NCBI GenBank assembly: GCA_963575745.1
Contig: CAUYUJ010017775.1
Coordinates: forward strand, 22,501-86,500
Length of the DNA stretch: 64,000 bases
Source of the DNA: Prorocentrum cordatum
Lineage: Eukaryota; Sar; Dinophyceae; Prorocentrales; Prorocentraceae
Reading direction: 5' to 3'
Each line of letters begins with the position of its first letter. Within the stretch, counting starts at the first letter, position 1. The translations under genes and the position numbers were made by a program. Below the pieces are notes generated by a model. The model had not been told where the DNA came from. It worked only from the letters and a program-made list of their open reading frames with translations, and ran no database searches. Positions 1 to 11,128 of this stretch are shown piece by piece.

Positions 1-1454
1 GTTACGGTAATGATCGTACGAAGAGGGTTGCACGAACCCCTCCCCACATGCTGGTGCTCGCGCGCATGTTTTGGCGATCGCAGCGCGCCGCCGTCCCGAC
101 GTGCCACACCCTACGCAAGCGTTACTGTTGGCCTGGGCCGCCTTCCCTCCAGGGGCCCATGCGAATGCGACTCGTAGATTTCTCGGGGTGGAATTTCGTG
201 GGGGGCTATCGTGTGTTGTCGGATGGGGGCCCGCGCTCGAAGGGGAACCCCCTCGGGGTCCGGCAACCTTGCCCATACCTATAGCACCTTCATCTCCTTA
301 CCCTTCCCCACTTCTCCTCCCTATAGATTTGAGCGTGTTTTGTTTTTCAGCATAACAATGTTCACACGCAATACATCAAAAACCAGACTCAAGGGAGCCT
401 TACCTTCGGGGTGGCCATCGAGCGCGCTCCGTGGTTGCCGCGGGGGATCGAACGCTTGTGCCGTGTGGCGGCCTCGCTGCACGTGGCTGCGCTGGTGCTG
501 CAGTCTCCGTGCTGCTGTCTCCCCCCGCCGCCTCGGACGGTCGCGACGGCTTCGTGGCCCCGCGGCGTTGCGTTTTTTGCTCGTTTGTTAGGCGTCGTTT
601 CGTGCTGAACAGATGTATGTAGACATACTTTGTTTTTATCCTCGGGCGCGTCGCGGACGTTGCCCGCCCCCCCCCGCCCCCTTCCGGGTAATGGTAGCGG
701 TCGTGCGTGGGGGGGCCTGAGTCTCTCTTCGCATGTTGGTGTTCGCGCGCGTACCATGCCCCACCCCGCCCAAGCGTGAATTGTGACCGAGGGCCCCAAC
801 CCCTCCCCCACCCTTGGGTAACGACTGTTACTTGAAATAATTGAACAATATCATGCGCAATATTGTGATCACGCCTTGATCAGCAGCGCGCCGCGCGGAA
901 TCCATTGCCGCATCGGAAGTCATCGTGCTCCTCCAGGCAGGAAAGACTTCTCGAGCTACGGGCAGATGTGCGCGTGCTGTTGCTTACATGCTATTTTCTG
1001 CAGCCATGGCAAATGTAGCAAGGCCCCGAGCGGAGCCTGGACCGAACGGTAATGAAGTTAATTGAGTTATATCTCTTCATGGGCATTCCCGCGCATGGCA
1101 GGCTGTTCGAGCATGACACGATAATGAATGCTTTGTGGATTGCCAAGAGGAGAATGGGAATAAGGAGGATGAGCAGAAGGAGGAAAACGAGGATGGTAGG
1201 ACGAACAAGAGGGCGAATCTACATATACTCGGATCGTAGCAATAGCTGCCGCATGACTTCAACGCTGTTGATGAAGTGTTGACGCTGTGCTTTGCCCCAC
1301 CAGCCCATCCAGAAACGATCCCCGGGCGAGTTTCCTTGATAAAGGAAGCGTCGAATCATGCGGTGGCAAACAGAAGGGGGCAGCCGCCCAACCAAAGCCT
1401 GGGGTCAGCCTGAGCAGACTCAGGATCCAACCGTAGAGGCCGTCACGGATCTTT
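1..1454. other. Non-repetitive sequence, no gene seen
   Basis: GC-rich, with C-runs near 665-690. Short frames on both strands lack conserved features. The phrase GCATGTTGGTGTTCGCGCGC near 732 echoes ACATGCTGGTGCTCGCGCGC near 46, a possible decayed repeat. Confidence 0.5.
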
Positions 1455-2660
1455 CGATTCGGGAGCCCGTGGAACACTTCTCGGGGCCCTCTTTGGGCGC
1501 CGTCGGGGTTGTTTTGGGAGCCCCTTGGGCCCCGGTTCGAGTTCCTGGGGGCCCTCTTGGGGCCGTCTTGGGGGACGTCGATTAAAAACGTGGGTTGCAG
1601 TAATTAGCCTCGTCCCCTCCTCCTCCTCCTCCTCCTCCTCCTCCTCCTCCTCCTCCTCCTCCTCCCTCCTCCTCCTCCTCCTCCTCCTCCTCCTCCTCCT
1701 CCTCCTCCTTCTCCTCCTCCTCCTCCTCCTCCTCCTCCCTCCTTCTCCTCCTCCTCCTGCCGGAGCTGGAGCCCGACACATCGTGTCTTGGGACCCCGTG
1801 GCACGCCCTTAGGGCGCTTTTGGGACCGTCCTGGGGTCTTTTTAGGTCTCTCTTGGGGCTGTGTTGGGAAACATTGGAGCCGTCTTGGGGCCTCAGAAAC
1901 CCGTCGGAAGTGACCATGCGATATGGTATGTGCCATTGAAACACAGATGTCGTTTGAAGGATTGGCCTCTTGGGGGCGTCCTTGGGAGCCTCCGAGTTCA
2001 CCTGTAATTGTCTTGTGGCCGTCTTGCAGCCCGTTGGAGGCATGCTGGAAGCAATGTTAAGGCAACTTGGACCATCTTGTGCTATTTTGAAGGCCACCTG
2101 AATGCTTCTTGGGCGACTTCGGAGCCATCTGGGCCAAACGCCCCCAGCAATGCACTTAAAAAGCCAGCATCTTTTAACATCTCATGGTTTTCCCATCTGC
2201 TTTATTGATGAAGAAGGGATGATTCCCTGATTTGGGTTGTTCCTCTGGGACTCAATAATCACTTCACGGAACAGTCCTGTGGCGCTCTTGGGGCGCTCCT
2301 GTGTGCTCGTTGGGCCATCTTGGAACTCGTCTGGGCCCGTCATGGGGATCCCCTGGGCGTCTTTTGAACCGTAATGATGGCCTGGAATTCCATCGGACAA
2401 GAATGCGAGAATGTAACGATTATCGACACACACCTGGTTCTGAATGATTTTGGCATGTCGGAAGGAACCTTGGGGTGCTTTTGGAGCAGTCTTGGCTAAT
2501 TGGAGCCGTCCTGAGGCAGAGTTGAAGCCTCTTGGGGGCATGCGGGAACCAGCATTGAGCCATCCAGGACTCCCTCGTGCCATTTTGGGCATACTGTTGA
2601 GCTACCTGATACCATCTTTGAGCCACTTTCAGCCGTCTTCGACGCTCTACCTCGTCGCGC
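1455..2660 (+). repeat. Diverged CTTGGGG composite repeat, interrupted by (CCT)n
   Basis: Degenerate blocks of CTTGGGGCC/GTCTTGGGG motifs occupy 1485-1580, 1805-1900 and more weakly to 2660. A spacer at 1868-1960 (CCCGTCGGAAG, then TTTGAAGGATTGGCC) matches spacers in the copies near 8.6, 9.4, 10.6, 16.9, 31.4, 53.5 and 61.3 kb. The Pro/Arg-rich frames read from either strand are by-products. Confidence 0.65.
1616..1758 (+). repeat. (CCT)n microsatellite
   Basis: About 143 bases of CCT/TCC trinucleotide repeat with two or three interruptions. It gives long Ser, Leu or Pro runs on the plus strand and Arg, Glu or Gly runs on the minus strand, none coding. Confidence 0.95.
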
Positions 2661-3564
2661 CCCCCCTCCTAATCCTGAAGAGGGACTTCCCCGAGACTGG
2701 CGTGCCTCTCCCCCGTCTTATCCTCGGCGGGGCAATGCATGGCGAGGCGGTCTCCAAGACAGGCACCAAGATTGCCCAGTATGGCTTTCGCCAGACCTCT
2801 AGAAGACTTGAAAACCGCTACAAGATGGTCCAAGGTGGGCCCGGAGCATCCCGAGGATGGCCTCGAGAGGCTAAATATTGTTAGCCGTCTAGTTTTGTCC
2901 ACGGTTTTAGCTGGCTAGGATGTCGTTTGGGGATAAGGTCACCGCCCCGCCCATTTGGGGGGGGGGTCAAGGTTTAGGCGTCGTGGGAGGGTTTAATCCC
3001 TTAAATCGGAACTATATCCCTTAAATTTATTTTTAATGACGTTAGCAGTTATGCGCCGTAGCGATGCTAGGCCGTGCTTGTGAGACTCTGAGTACATGAT
3101 ACACATGCGCGGTGTGCCAACGCAACATAAGCAACATTGTCGGCATATGCGCGGGCGGTCGGGTGATCCAGATGGATGCGCCCAGTGTGTTGGGTCCTCT
3201 ATTTGTTGCAAGTTGTTGTAGACTTTCCGTCGACGCGCGTTCGTGTTCATCGTCTCGACACGACGCAACCGATACGTATCACGCGAACGACATGCTCAGG
3301 GGAGCCAAGAACCGACACCCCGAGACGAAACCACCTTTAAACCACGAAAACAAACCTTCACCTGCCGTCCACCGCGCCCAAACCACCCTGAAACCACCCT
3401 TGGCGGGGAAGTGGTTCCCTTATCCGCAGATGTGCCGAACCCACCTCCTAGCCAGTTTTAGCCTTATCGCTTGCTGGCTTCCGATCGGCTCTTACGGAGG
3501 AATGACCGCCGTGGAGGGCTCCCGGAGAGATCTAAATCGCGAGCAGGCCACACGACCACTCGTA
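2661..3564. other. No gene seen
   Basis: Unique sequence with a G run at 2956-2966 and an AT-richer patch at 3000-3050. No domain, RNA gene or tandem repeat recognised. Confidence 0.5.
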
Positions 3565-3690
3565 CTTGACGCCACGTTGGTCGCAAGACAGGCCCCAGGA
3601 GGGTTCCTCAGGCTCGGCGAAGCCCCAAGAGCACTTCAAGAGAGCCCCAGAGGGCCCACACTCAGCCCCAAGAGGGCCCCAAGATAATTC
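3565..3690 (-). repeat. CTTGGGG composite repeat, minus-strand copy
   Basis: Blocks such as GCCCCAAGAG, CACTTCAAGAGAGCCCC and CAAGAGGGCCCCAAG are the reverse complement of the repeat that elsewhere runs on the plus strand. Only one other inverted copy (19525-19640) was found. Confidence 0.6.
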
Positions 3691-5154
3691 CCAACACAGC
3701 TTCACCATAGTCCTAAAAAGTCCCCCGAAACCCTCAAATCCGAGGCTCTGCCCATCACGTTTTTTTTGTTCGTCCGTAAATGCTTTCCACATTAAAACAA
3801 GTGGGTTGGAAGAGGAAGCGCCCTCGATTACTTACAATGAGGGCTGGTGGGATTCAGTGGGTCTTGCAATGAGGACGTGGGCCAGCCAAGGGCGGGAGGC
3901 GGGGAATGTGATTGACATGATGGGAAGACTTGCGCATTTTAGGCGTGGAGCAGTCTGGCAAGGGCCACTAGCGCAGTCAACACGATGAGGGGCTTCCCAT
4001 CGAAGTGGGAACATTTGTAACTGGATTTGGATTTAGTTTTCGCGTTGCAAAAGGGCTTATAGGCGCTGGGTCCGCATATCCGATCGGCCTCAGGCGACCG
4101 ATTTTATTGTAGTAAAGCCAAGCCAGCATGGGTGCCTGAAGGGAAAGACAATTTCGCATGGGTGTAGCGGCTTTCAGCATCTTTCGCTTACTCTTCCATT
4201 TGCGCTGTCCGAGGTTGTTGGCTACGTCGGGCAACAGTTTCTTAGATGGCGTTTCACGGCAGACTGCTTCACAGGTGTCTGACGGGTCGGCGAGTTAGAG
4301 TTGGCTTCTTATGCTGTTTTTCTGAAGCAGGTCGCAGATACCATGTTGTGTTTGCGGCCATCACGCTATTCCAGGACGTCCGTGCAGCATCTATTAGCAC
4401 CGCTTCGTATATGCTTGTCGGCATGCCTTCGCAGGACACTTTGCCCATCAACATGCTTCCGTCCAGTTTTGCAGCATGCGCAGTCGAAAAGGCTCGCGCG
4501 CGTAGTGCGTACAGACACTCTTGGTACCATGTCACTTGAACAGCCTCACACTTTTCAATTCGGGCGGGCGCGTAAAACAAAAAACATTTCCAGGGGAAAC
4601 CTATGATCGTGTGCGCACTCTTTTCGCTGCTGTGTTTTTCTGAAATAGAACTGGGTCCCACCAGTGGTGCATATTAAGCGAGCGCTGTGCAATTACACAT
4701 GTACACGTTGACAAGCACGCGCAATCATAACCACGCGCCAGAAGCCATGGAGTACCAATGTAACGTGCTAGTGGCCAACGTTTCTGCCATCAGCTAAAAC
4801 GAAGTGCTAAGAGTTTGAATCGAACGCTGAAGAAGGCAATGTAAACTTCCCGAGTGTAATGTTTGTAGAGAAACGAAGGGTTACCACGAGCATTGTGGCA
4901 ACAGTCACGTCCGAGCCCAATATGTCGTACACGGAAGCTTTCAGACAACAATCGCGTAATTGGGTTTGGTTTCCAAGCGTATGTTTAGCCATTTGCTGTG
5001 GTCGGTTGTAAGTTTAGAGGGTTGTACTACTGGTGTTCATGTTGTTGAGGTCTCACTACTGGAGAGTAATTGTTTTTTTCAATTGAAGTGCCCCTCCTGG
5101 CGCTCGCAGCCTGTTTTTTTTTTTATCAGGGAAAGTCTCCCTCCTCAAACTGGG
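3691..5154. other. Lower-GC unique stretch
   Basis: GC falls to about half over this stretch. Apart from the weak exon candidate at 4269-4639 nothing is recognised. Confidence 0.5.
4269..4639 (-). CDS. Possible exon of an unrecognised gene (weak)
   Basis: The minus-strand frame is open from 4661 to 4269 (~124 codons after the possible splice site) in a stretch lower in GC than the rest of the window and free of tandem repeats. Amino-acid composition is balanced (for example VTWYQECLYALRARAFSTAH), unlike the repeat-derived frames. There is no ATG start. Just upstream, TTCTATTTCAG (4650-4640) would serve as a 3' splice site. I see no domain and no second exon. An old decayed gene or a chance open frame are equally possible. 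Confidence 0.15.
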
Positions 5155-5410
5155 CCCATGGCCCCAGGTTTGCAACACCAAGGGCTCCCGCCTGATGTTT
5201 CTTCACAATTTGTTTCCGAGTCGCGCTCTCGCGCGGGAGTTCCTCACCATTTATTCAGGAATCGCGCTCTCGCGTGGGACTTTCTCCCAATGTATTCAGA
5301 CGCCGCGCCCTCGACATTCAGGAATCACGCTCTCGCTGTGGATTTCCTCACGATTGATTTGGGAATGGAGCTGTCGCTCGAGATTTCCTTGCGATTCATG
5401 CAGGACGCAC
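5155..5410 (+). repeat. Degenerate ~55-bp tandem repeat related to the 13.3-kb satellite
   Basis: Begins GGGCCCATGGCCCC and GGGCTCCCGCCTGATGTTTC like a satellite unit. It then repeats a shorter block four or five times: ATTCAGGAATCGCGCTCTCG, CGTGGGACTTTCTC and variants. It looks like a decayed, locally re-amplified fragment. Confidence 0.6.
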
Positions 5411-5735
5411 GCTTCAGCAACCCGCCTGCTCGACCTGGCAGCCTGGGCCCTCCTTCCCGACCCGCCTGGTAGGGTCTACCCGCCCGATCTGCCCGTCTGG
5501 TTCTGTCGCGTGTTTTCTGCTCCTAGCCCGTGCTACATCCTCCTCCCTCCCCCATGTCCTGCCTTCCATCCGTCCTCTCTTCCCCTGCTTCAGGGGCTGC
5601 GCGAAATACACGTTGCAGGTAAGAACGATATACCCCCAAGGGGGTACGGTCGGGGACGAAGAGGGCGGGTATCGAGGGTTCGGATATACGTGTTGAATCG
5701 CACGTGAACAGATAAGATCGAACAGTCTTAAAATG

Positions 5736-5736
<1 letters not shown>

Positions 5737-5780
<44 letters not shown>

Positions 5781-5781
5781 G
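5737..5781 (+). repeat. (TTG)15 microsatellite
   Basis: A pure trinucleotide run of 45 bases. Confidence 0.97.
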
Positions 5782-6330
5782 GTTATCTTGCTGTCTGTCG
5801 CCTTCGTATTCTCGGCATTATTCATTGCTGGGGTCATGTTGTGGGGCTGTTCAGTTTTGGTAGGAAATGATACCACGGATCATTCTCATGCTCGATGCTT
5901 CAGTACCAGTCCTGTGTTGCCCGCTTCTAACTTGCAACCAAGCTGCTGCTGTTTTGACTTTTGTACGTCTTGCTGCCACGGAGCCAGCCAGGGCTTTTCC
6001 GCCTTCGTGCTGTATTGAAACTTGTGCAGCTATGATGCGTGGTCCGCCCACGTCCTCAGGAGTCAGTTCTTTGCGGCCAAAGAATTGCACGCTTGCGACT
6101 TTTACGATCAGCATCGATTGGATCTCATCCTTTCCTTTCTCAGTCTCCCTCTTCTCTTTCTGGCGACCTTTTTCGTTTGTCCCGCTCTCTTGGGTGATCT
6201 GCGTTTTGCACTTCTGGACGTTCACCCATTTGGGTTGTTAGACGTCGGGAGTCCGCTTGCGACGCATTTGTCTCTGACCTCGCTGCGGCAACTCCGTGGC
6301 ACGCTCTCAAACCACACTATTGGATTTCAG
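5782..6330. other. No gene seen
   Basis: Unique sequence with open frames on both strands but no recognisable domain; it leads up to the weak exon candidate at 6331. Confidence 0.4.
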
Positions 6331-6833
6331 TGCACACCATCTGGTGCAGCTGCGGGAGGAGGAGCTCATGGTGCGAGGGCAGAGAGGGGGAAGGGGAGGT
6401 GTGGCCGTGGTCGGATTCTTCTTCTGCTGCAGAGGAGGAGAACACGCAAGAGGATACCGCGTGGACGGCTCCGGGCAGCCCGGCGAGCAACGATTTCACC
6501 GTGGTGGACGCTCCCCCCGAAGAGGGAAGTCAAGATATCGGGTGGTGGGGGGCGCCTGGAGCAGATGATTCTTCAGTGGCGAAGCCCTCCGCAGGAGAAT
6601 CGGCGGGCGATTCTAAGGCACCGTCGTCTAGTCCCGCCAGCTCGTGGAACCCACTGAGAGCTCTGACTGGTGAGGGCGACGCGGGAGCAGGCGGTCATCA
6701 GGAGGATGATGGCGCTGGGTCTTGGCCGAAGACGAACGTGACGGGTGTTGATATGCCGTGGGGCGGCGATCATGGTGGGGATTGGCCGCAGTGCCCTCGG
6801 GATCGGCGAACCCATCTGCAATCATCTTCCTAG
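6331..6833 (+). CDS. Possible exon encoding an acidic low-complexity protein (weak)
   Basis: An open frame of ~167 codons follows TTGGATTTCAG (6320-6330), a good 3' splice-site match, and ends at TAG near 6831. It is rich in Glu, Asp, Gly, Ser and Trp (SDSSSAAEEENTQEDTAW, VVDAPPEEGSQDIGWWG), resembling a disordered acidic segment. There is no ATG at the start, no domain and no partner exon found. The opposite strand is less open here than in the repeat regions. It could equally be chance in GC-rich DNA. Confidence 0.2.
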
Positions 6834-8204
6834 GAACGATGCCAAGTAGTGAAGATTTTCATGTCGTGATATGTGGTCGGTATCATGTTTTCACAGGTGC
6901 CTGCCAGCTTGCGACTCGACGGCACCTCGACGGCAATGTCGCTTATATGTGGCAGCCGGTAGGGCATGCACACCAAGCAGAGCTCCATTGCGGAAGTGTG
7001 GCTTATACGCAAAATTATCGTAAGGCCCGGATGGTGGCACGATTCTGGAATGCGAGCGCCATCAGGCACTGTGTGTTGATTTTTTCGCATCACGAGTGCT
7101 GGAGTTGTCATACCTTCCTAGATTCTGGTTCTTCCAGCAATGGACCTGTAGTTGGCGCCACGAATTAGTTATATACGATATTCAGACAGGATCGTCGCAA
7201 GAGTCTGAGCAGACACGGCTAGCACATTCAGTATTGCCAGCAGTTTTCACCAAGGCACAGGCAGCAATGTAGCAGCTGGCTAGATAGCGACCGCATCGGC
7301 ACGGTGCGTACGCTCTGAAACCGCCAGAAGGCAGTGCAGCGCACCGTGACATGAGGCCCGCCAGCGCTGCACGCAAGACACCAGCCACGCAGTGCGAGCA
7401 GGGTCCGCTGTGAACGGAGTCGCAGAGACAGCGGAACCGACTTGCTCCGCGGGGGCGCGAAGATGTCGCGCTTCGCACGGCTGCCGTTCTCCAAGGCGGT
7501 GGCGCAAGGGGGCGAGGGCGCGAAGAGAATCGCGCGTCGCGCATCGTGGGGCGCGATGCGCGAAGTTAGGTGACCCAGGTACCTTCTGCAACAGCACGTC
7601 TGCAGCAAATCTGCAGTGATGAACCAATGTTGCCTGTCTTGTCTCTTCTTTCGTTCTCATCTCGTGTTCTGCGCTGGCCCTCCTTGTCTCGTGGTACTTC
7701 GGGCATTGGCGCGCGTGGAGGGCGCGCTTTGGGGCGCACGGCGGGATAGATAGTCACTTGCACTGTTTGCAAGTCCCAGGTTGAAATGGCCAGGCGCATC
7801 GCCTACGACTGTCGCTCCCTCGACGACCACGGGGACCACGATCACGTCAACGACCAGAAAACCGCCTTGGAAGATTCCCGAGGAAGCCGCTCGTGTCTGT
7901 GCTCGCTTCTTGCAGTGGGCTTCACATCAGACCGAGTTCCCAGTCTATCTTAGCCGGCGTGGGCCCCAAGCACTATGTTTATAGCGACATGTGCTGTGCA
8001 ATATATCGAACACGCCTACGGCGAATCACCGCCGCCCCCTGCCCTTTCGGAAGCGCCTAATGTGGCCGAACGTTGTGGCCAGAGGCCTGCCAAGCTATCG
8101 GACCATGTGTTCCCCGAGTCGGTTTGGAAAGCCTTCGGGGAACACGGTGGGGGAGGAAGAGGAAGAGGAGGAGAAGGAGGAAAAATGAGAAGAGGGAGGA
8201 TGCA
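6834..8204. other. No gene seen; one GC-rich dyad
   Basis: Unique sequence. TCGCGCATCG (7537-7546) pairs with CGATGCGCGA (7553-7562). ACGGCGAATCACCGCCGCCC near 8020 echoes ACGGCGAGTCACCGCCGCCC near 19020. No coding evidence. Confidence 0.5.
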
Positions 8205-9640
8205 TCTTCGGAGCCTCTTGAGGCACTCTTGGGCTCGATTGGGCCATCTTGGGACCGTCTTGGAGGCCATGTTGGTGCTATCTTGGGCTCTCTTGGAGCC
8301 TCTTGAGGGCCTTTTGGGGCCTTTTTGGGACTTCTCGGGGGCCTCTTTGGCCGTCGTAGGGCGTTCCTGGCTCATCTGACGCCGTCGGGAGCCGTCTTGG
8401 GGGCGTCTCTGAACCGGCTTGGCGCCCTCTTGGGGCGCTTCGGGGCCGTCTTAGAGGCCATCTTGGGCGTCTTGGAGGCCTCTTGGCCCGTCTTGGGGCC
8501 CTCTTGGGGCCGTCTTGGGGGCCTCTTGGGCAGTCATAGGGTCATCTTGGAGGCCTCGTGGGCGATCTTGGGGCGATCTCGGGGGCCTCTTGGGCCGTCT
8601 TCAGCCGTCGGAATGCCGAGAAGAAGCAAATGCCAAAATCTTTCAAAAACCGGATGAAAATCAATGATTTTGGCCTCTTCGGGCCCTCCTGGAGGACCTC
8701 TTGAAGGCCTCTTGGGTCGTATTGGGCCGTCTTGGAGGCTTCTCGGGCGACCTTGGAGGTATCTTGAACTCTCTTGGGCCGTCTTGGAGGCCGTCTTGGA
8801 CCATCTTGGGCGGACTTGGAGGCCATATTGGAATCTTGGAGGCCATTTTGAGCCGTCTTGGAGGATTTTTTGGGGGATTGAGGTCCTGGGCAATCTTTTC
8901 GGGTGGCCGGCGGGACGGGCCGAAGCCCCAGGGGGAGTCTTTTTGGAAAAGAACCAACACCAAAACCGAAAGGGTTCAGCACGCCAGGCACCCCTGTGAT
9001 TAATCAACAGGGGGCGGCGGACTTCGGCCCATCCCGCCACCGCGCCTGGGTTGTGGGTCAGAGTTCTCAAGGATGCTCCTTGGGGTCTCTTCGGAGCGCT
9101 CTCGGGGGCATCTTGAGGGCATTTTTTGGGCCTCTTGGGGTCTCTTGGGCCCCTCTTAAGGGCCTCTTGGGGCCTTCTGGGGGCCCTCGGGGACGAGGGC
9201 TCGAAATGTACGTTCGGGTCCCCGACCTGGGCCCCCTCTTGGAGCCGTCTTGCGCGCCTCCTGGGCCGTCTTGGGGTCCTCTTGGACTGTCTTGGGGTCC
9301 TCTTGTGGGCCTCTTCGGCCGTCTTGAGACGATCTTGGGGGCTTCTGGGGCTGCCTGGGAGCGTTGGGAAGCCGAAAAGAGCGAGAACGCCAAACACCCT
9401 GAAACACATTAGAACAATCAATGGTTTTGGCCTCTTGGGGCCCCCTTGGGAGGCCTCTTGGAGGCCTCTTGTGGCGTCTTAGAGCCCTCTTGGGCCGTCT
9501 TGGGACCGTCTTGGGCGTCTTGGGGCGATCTTTGGGCGTCTCGGGGCCCTCTTGGGCCGTCTCGAGAGCCTCTTGGGGCCCTGCTGGCATGTTTTTGGGC
9601 ACCCTCGGTCTCGAAAAACTCACGCGCAAAATGCGGGACG
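8205..9640 (+). repeat. CTTGGGG composite repeat, long block
   Basis: Four runs of 11-15-base units built on GGCCTCTTGGGG and CCGTCTTGGG. They are split by three unique-looking spacers: 8607-8675, 8880-9065 and 9352-9437. The 8607 and 9352 spacers are related to each other: GAAGC..AA, CAAA..C, then CAATGATTTTGGCCTC or CAATGGTTTTGGCCTC. The segment 9030-9440 is closely similar to 30915-31410 over several hundred bases, including a CGAGGGCTCGAAATGT block. Long Pro/Arg/Gln-rich frames on the minus strand follow from the repeat. Confidence 0.85.
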
Positions 9641-9659
9641 CCCCCGACACGCCACAGAA

Positions 9660-9734
9660 ACGGATGTGGAGCAACGTATGTGGTGCAATACATGTGGTGC
9701 AATCAATGTTGTGCAATACATATATATAGATATG

Positions 9735-9770
<36 letters not shown>

Positions 9771-9910
9771 CTGTGAACTCTGGGTGGTGCTGCCGATGCG
9801 GTGCAGTCGACGTGGTGCCATATATGCGCCGCAATATATGCAGTGCAATATAGGTTGTGCAATCTATGTGGGACAATCTATTTTATGCGATCTATGCGGT
9901 GCAAGGAATC
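9660..9910 (+). repeat. TATGTGGTGCAATC minisatellite with an AT core
   Basis: About twelve degenerate 14-16-base units (TATGTGGTGCAAT, CATGTGGTGCAATC, TATGCAGTGCAAT) lie on both sides of an AT dinucleotide run at 9719-9769. The same motif returns at 15616-15750 in the same orientation and at 32490-32555 in the opposite one. Confidence 0.8.
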
Positions 9911-10094
9911 ACTTGCTCAACTTGAAGCTGTCCTCTCCACTGCTCGTGCAAGCATCCCACCCTCCCACCCGCAGCTTGGTCGCGAGACCACTTAAGACTG
10001 TCACGGTAGGTATCAAATGGCACTTGGCAACGACACCGACGCCGACGACGACAGCGAAAACGACGATGACGACGCCGCCGACAACGACTACGAC

Positions 10095-11126
10095 GACACC
10101 GACGAGGCCTCTCGGGTGCCTCATGGAGGCCTCTTGGGGCTTCTTGGGGCGCTCTTTGGGCCCTCTTGGGAGCCTCTTTGGGCTATCTTGGAGGCGGCTG
10201 GTCAAAAGAGGGGGGGTACTAGATGTTCGTCCCCCCCCGGGGGCCACGATCTTCGTGAGGGGTGTCAAACATTGGCCTTCCCACGGGCCGAAAAAGGACC
10301 CTCTGACATCTCGCGGCCCCTCCCAAGAATCCTCAGGAAGGGGAGGGGGAGGGGGCCCCTCCCCGGAGGGAAGACGGGTTGTGTAAGAGGAAAGAGACCT
10401 TCGTTAGACCACCTGTCGCCCAAAGGGCTGGTGGGATTGCCTCTTGGGCCTCTCTTGGAGCGCTCTCGGGGCGCTCTTGGGCGCTCTTGGGGCCGTTATT
10501 GAGCTCTCTTGGGGCCCTCTTGAGCCATCTTGGAGCCAGTTTGAGGCCCCGGAAGGCCATCGAAAGCAAAAAGGCGATAACACCAGATTCATAGTTTTTC
10601 GCTACGTTTTTGAAGGATTGCGGCATCTCAAGTATCCTGGGGAGGCTCCGTGGCCATCTTGAGCAGTCTTGGGGCCTCTAGGAGCATCTTGGGAGCCATT
10701 TGGAGCTAGCTTGGGCTATCTTGAGCCATCTTGAAGGTCATCTTGGGCTCTCTGAGGCCCCTCGGGGGCCGCTCGGGTGCCTTTTAGAGGCCTCCTGGGC
10801 CTTATTGAGGCGCTCTTTGGGCATGCTTGGGAGCCTCCTGGGAGCCCTGGAGGGTCTCTTGGAGCCACCTTGGAGGCGGTCGGTCAAAAGAGGGGGGGTA
10901 CTAGATTTGCGTCCCCCCCTCGGGGGCCACTATCGACGTGAGGGGTGGCAAAACATGGCCCTCCCAATGGCAGAAAAAGGAGCCTCCGACACATCGCGAC
11001 CCCCTCCCCAAAAAACCTCAGGGAGGGGAGGGGGAGGGTTCCCGTCCCCGAAGGGAAGAGGGGTTGTGGAAGAGGAAAGAGACCCTCGTGAGACCACCTG
11101 TCGCCCAAAGCGCTGGTGGGATTCAA
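10095..11126 (+). repeat. Composite repeat with a tandemly duplicated G-rich module
   Basis: CTTGGGG blocks at 10095-10205 and 10430-10880 alternate with two copies of a ~245-bp module at 10196-10442 and 10876-11126. Each module has GTCAAAAGAGGGGGGGTACT, GTCCCCCCC, GGGGGCCAC, GTGAGGGGTG, CCGAAAAAGGA or CAGAAAAAGGA, CCTCAGG.AGGGGAGGGGGAG, GGAAGAG or GGAAGAC, and CACCTGTCGCCCAAAG. A diverged third module is at 61060-61800. Confidence 0.8.
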
Positions 11127-11128
11127 TT

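Noticed and set aside
1443-2097. Long Arg, Glu, Gly, Ser, Leu or Pro-run frames over the CCT tract
   Set aside because: Every frame of a trinucleotide repeat is open; no unique flanking domain.
8836-8856. Second spliced-leader-like sequence (GCCATTTTGAGCC)
   Set aside because: Only partial similarity, explained by the CTTGGGG repeat motif GGCCATTTTGAGCCGTCTTG.
8534-9421. 295-codon Pro/Arg/Gln-rich minus-strand frame over the CTTGGGG blocks
   Set aside because: The same composition appears at every copy of the repeat in varying frames, with no conserved start or end.
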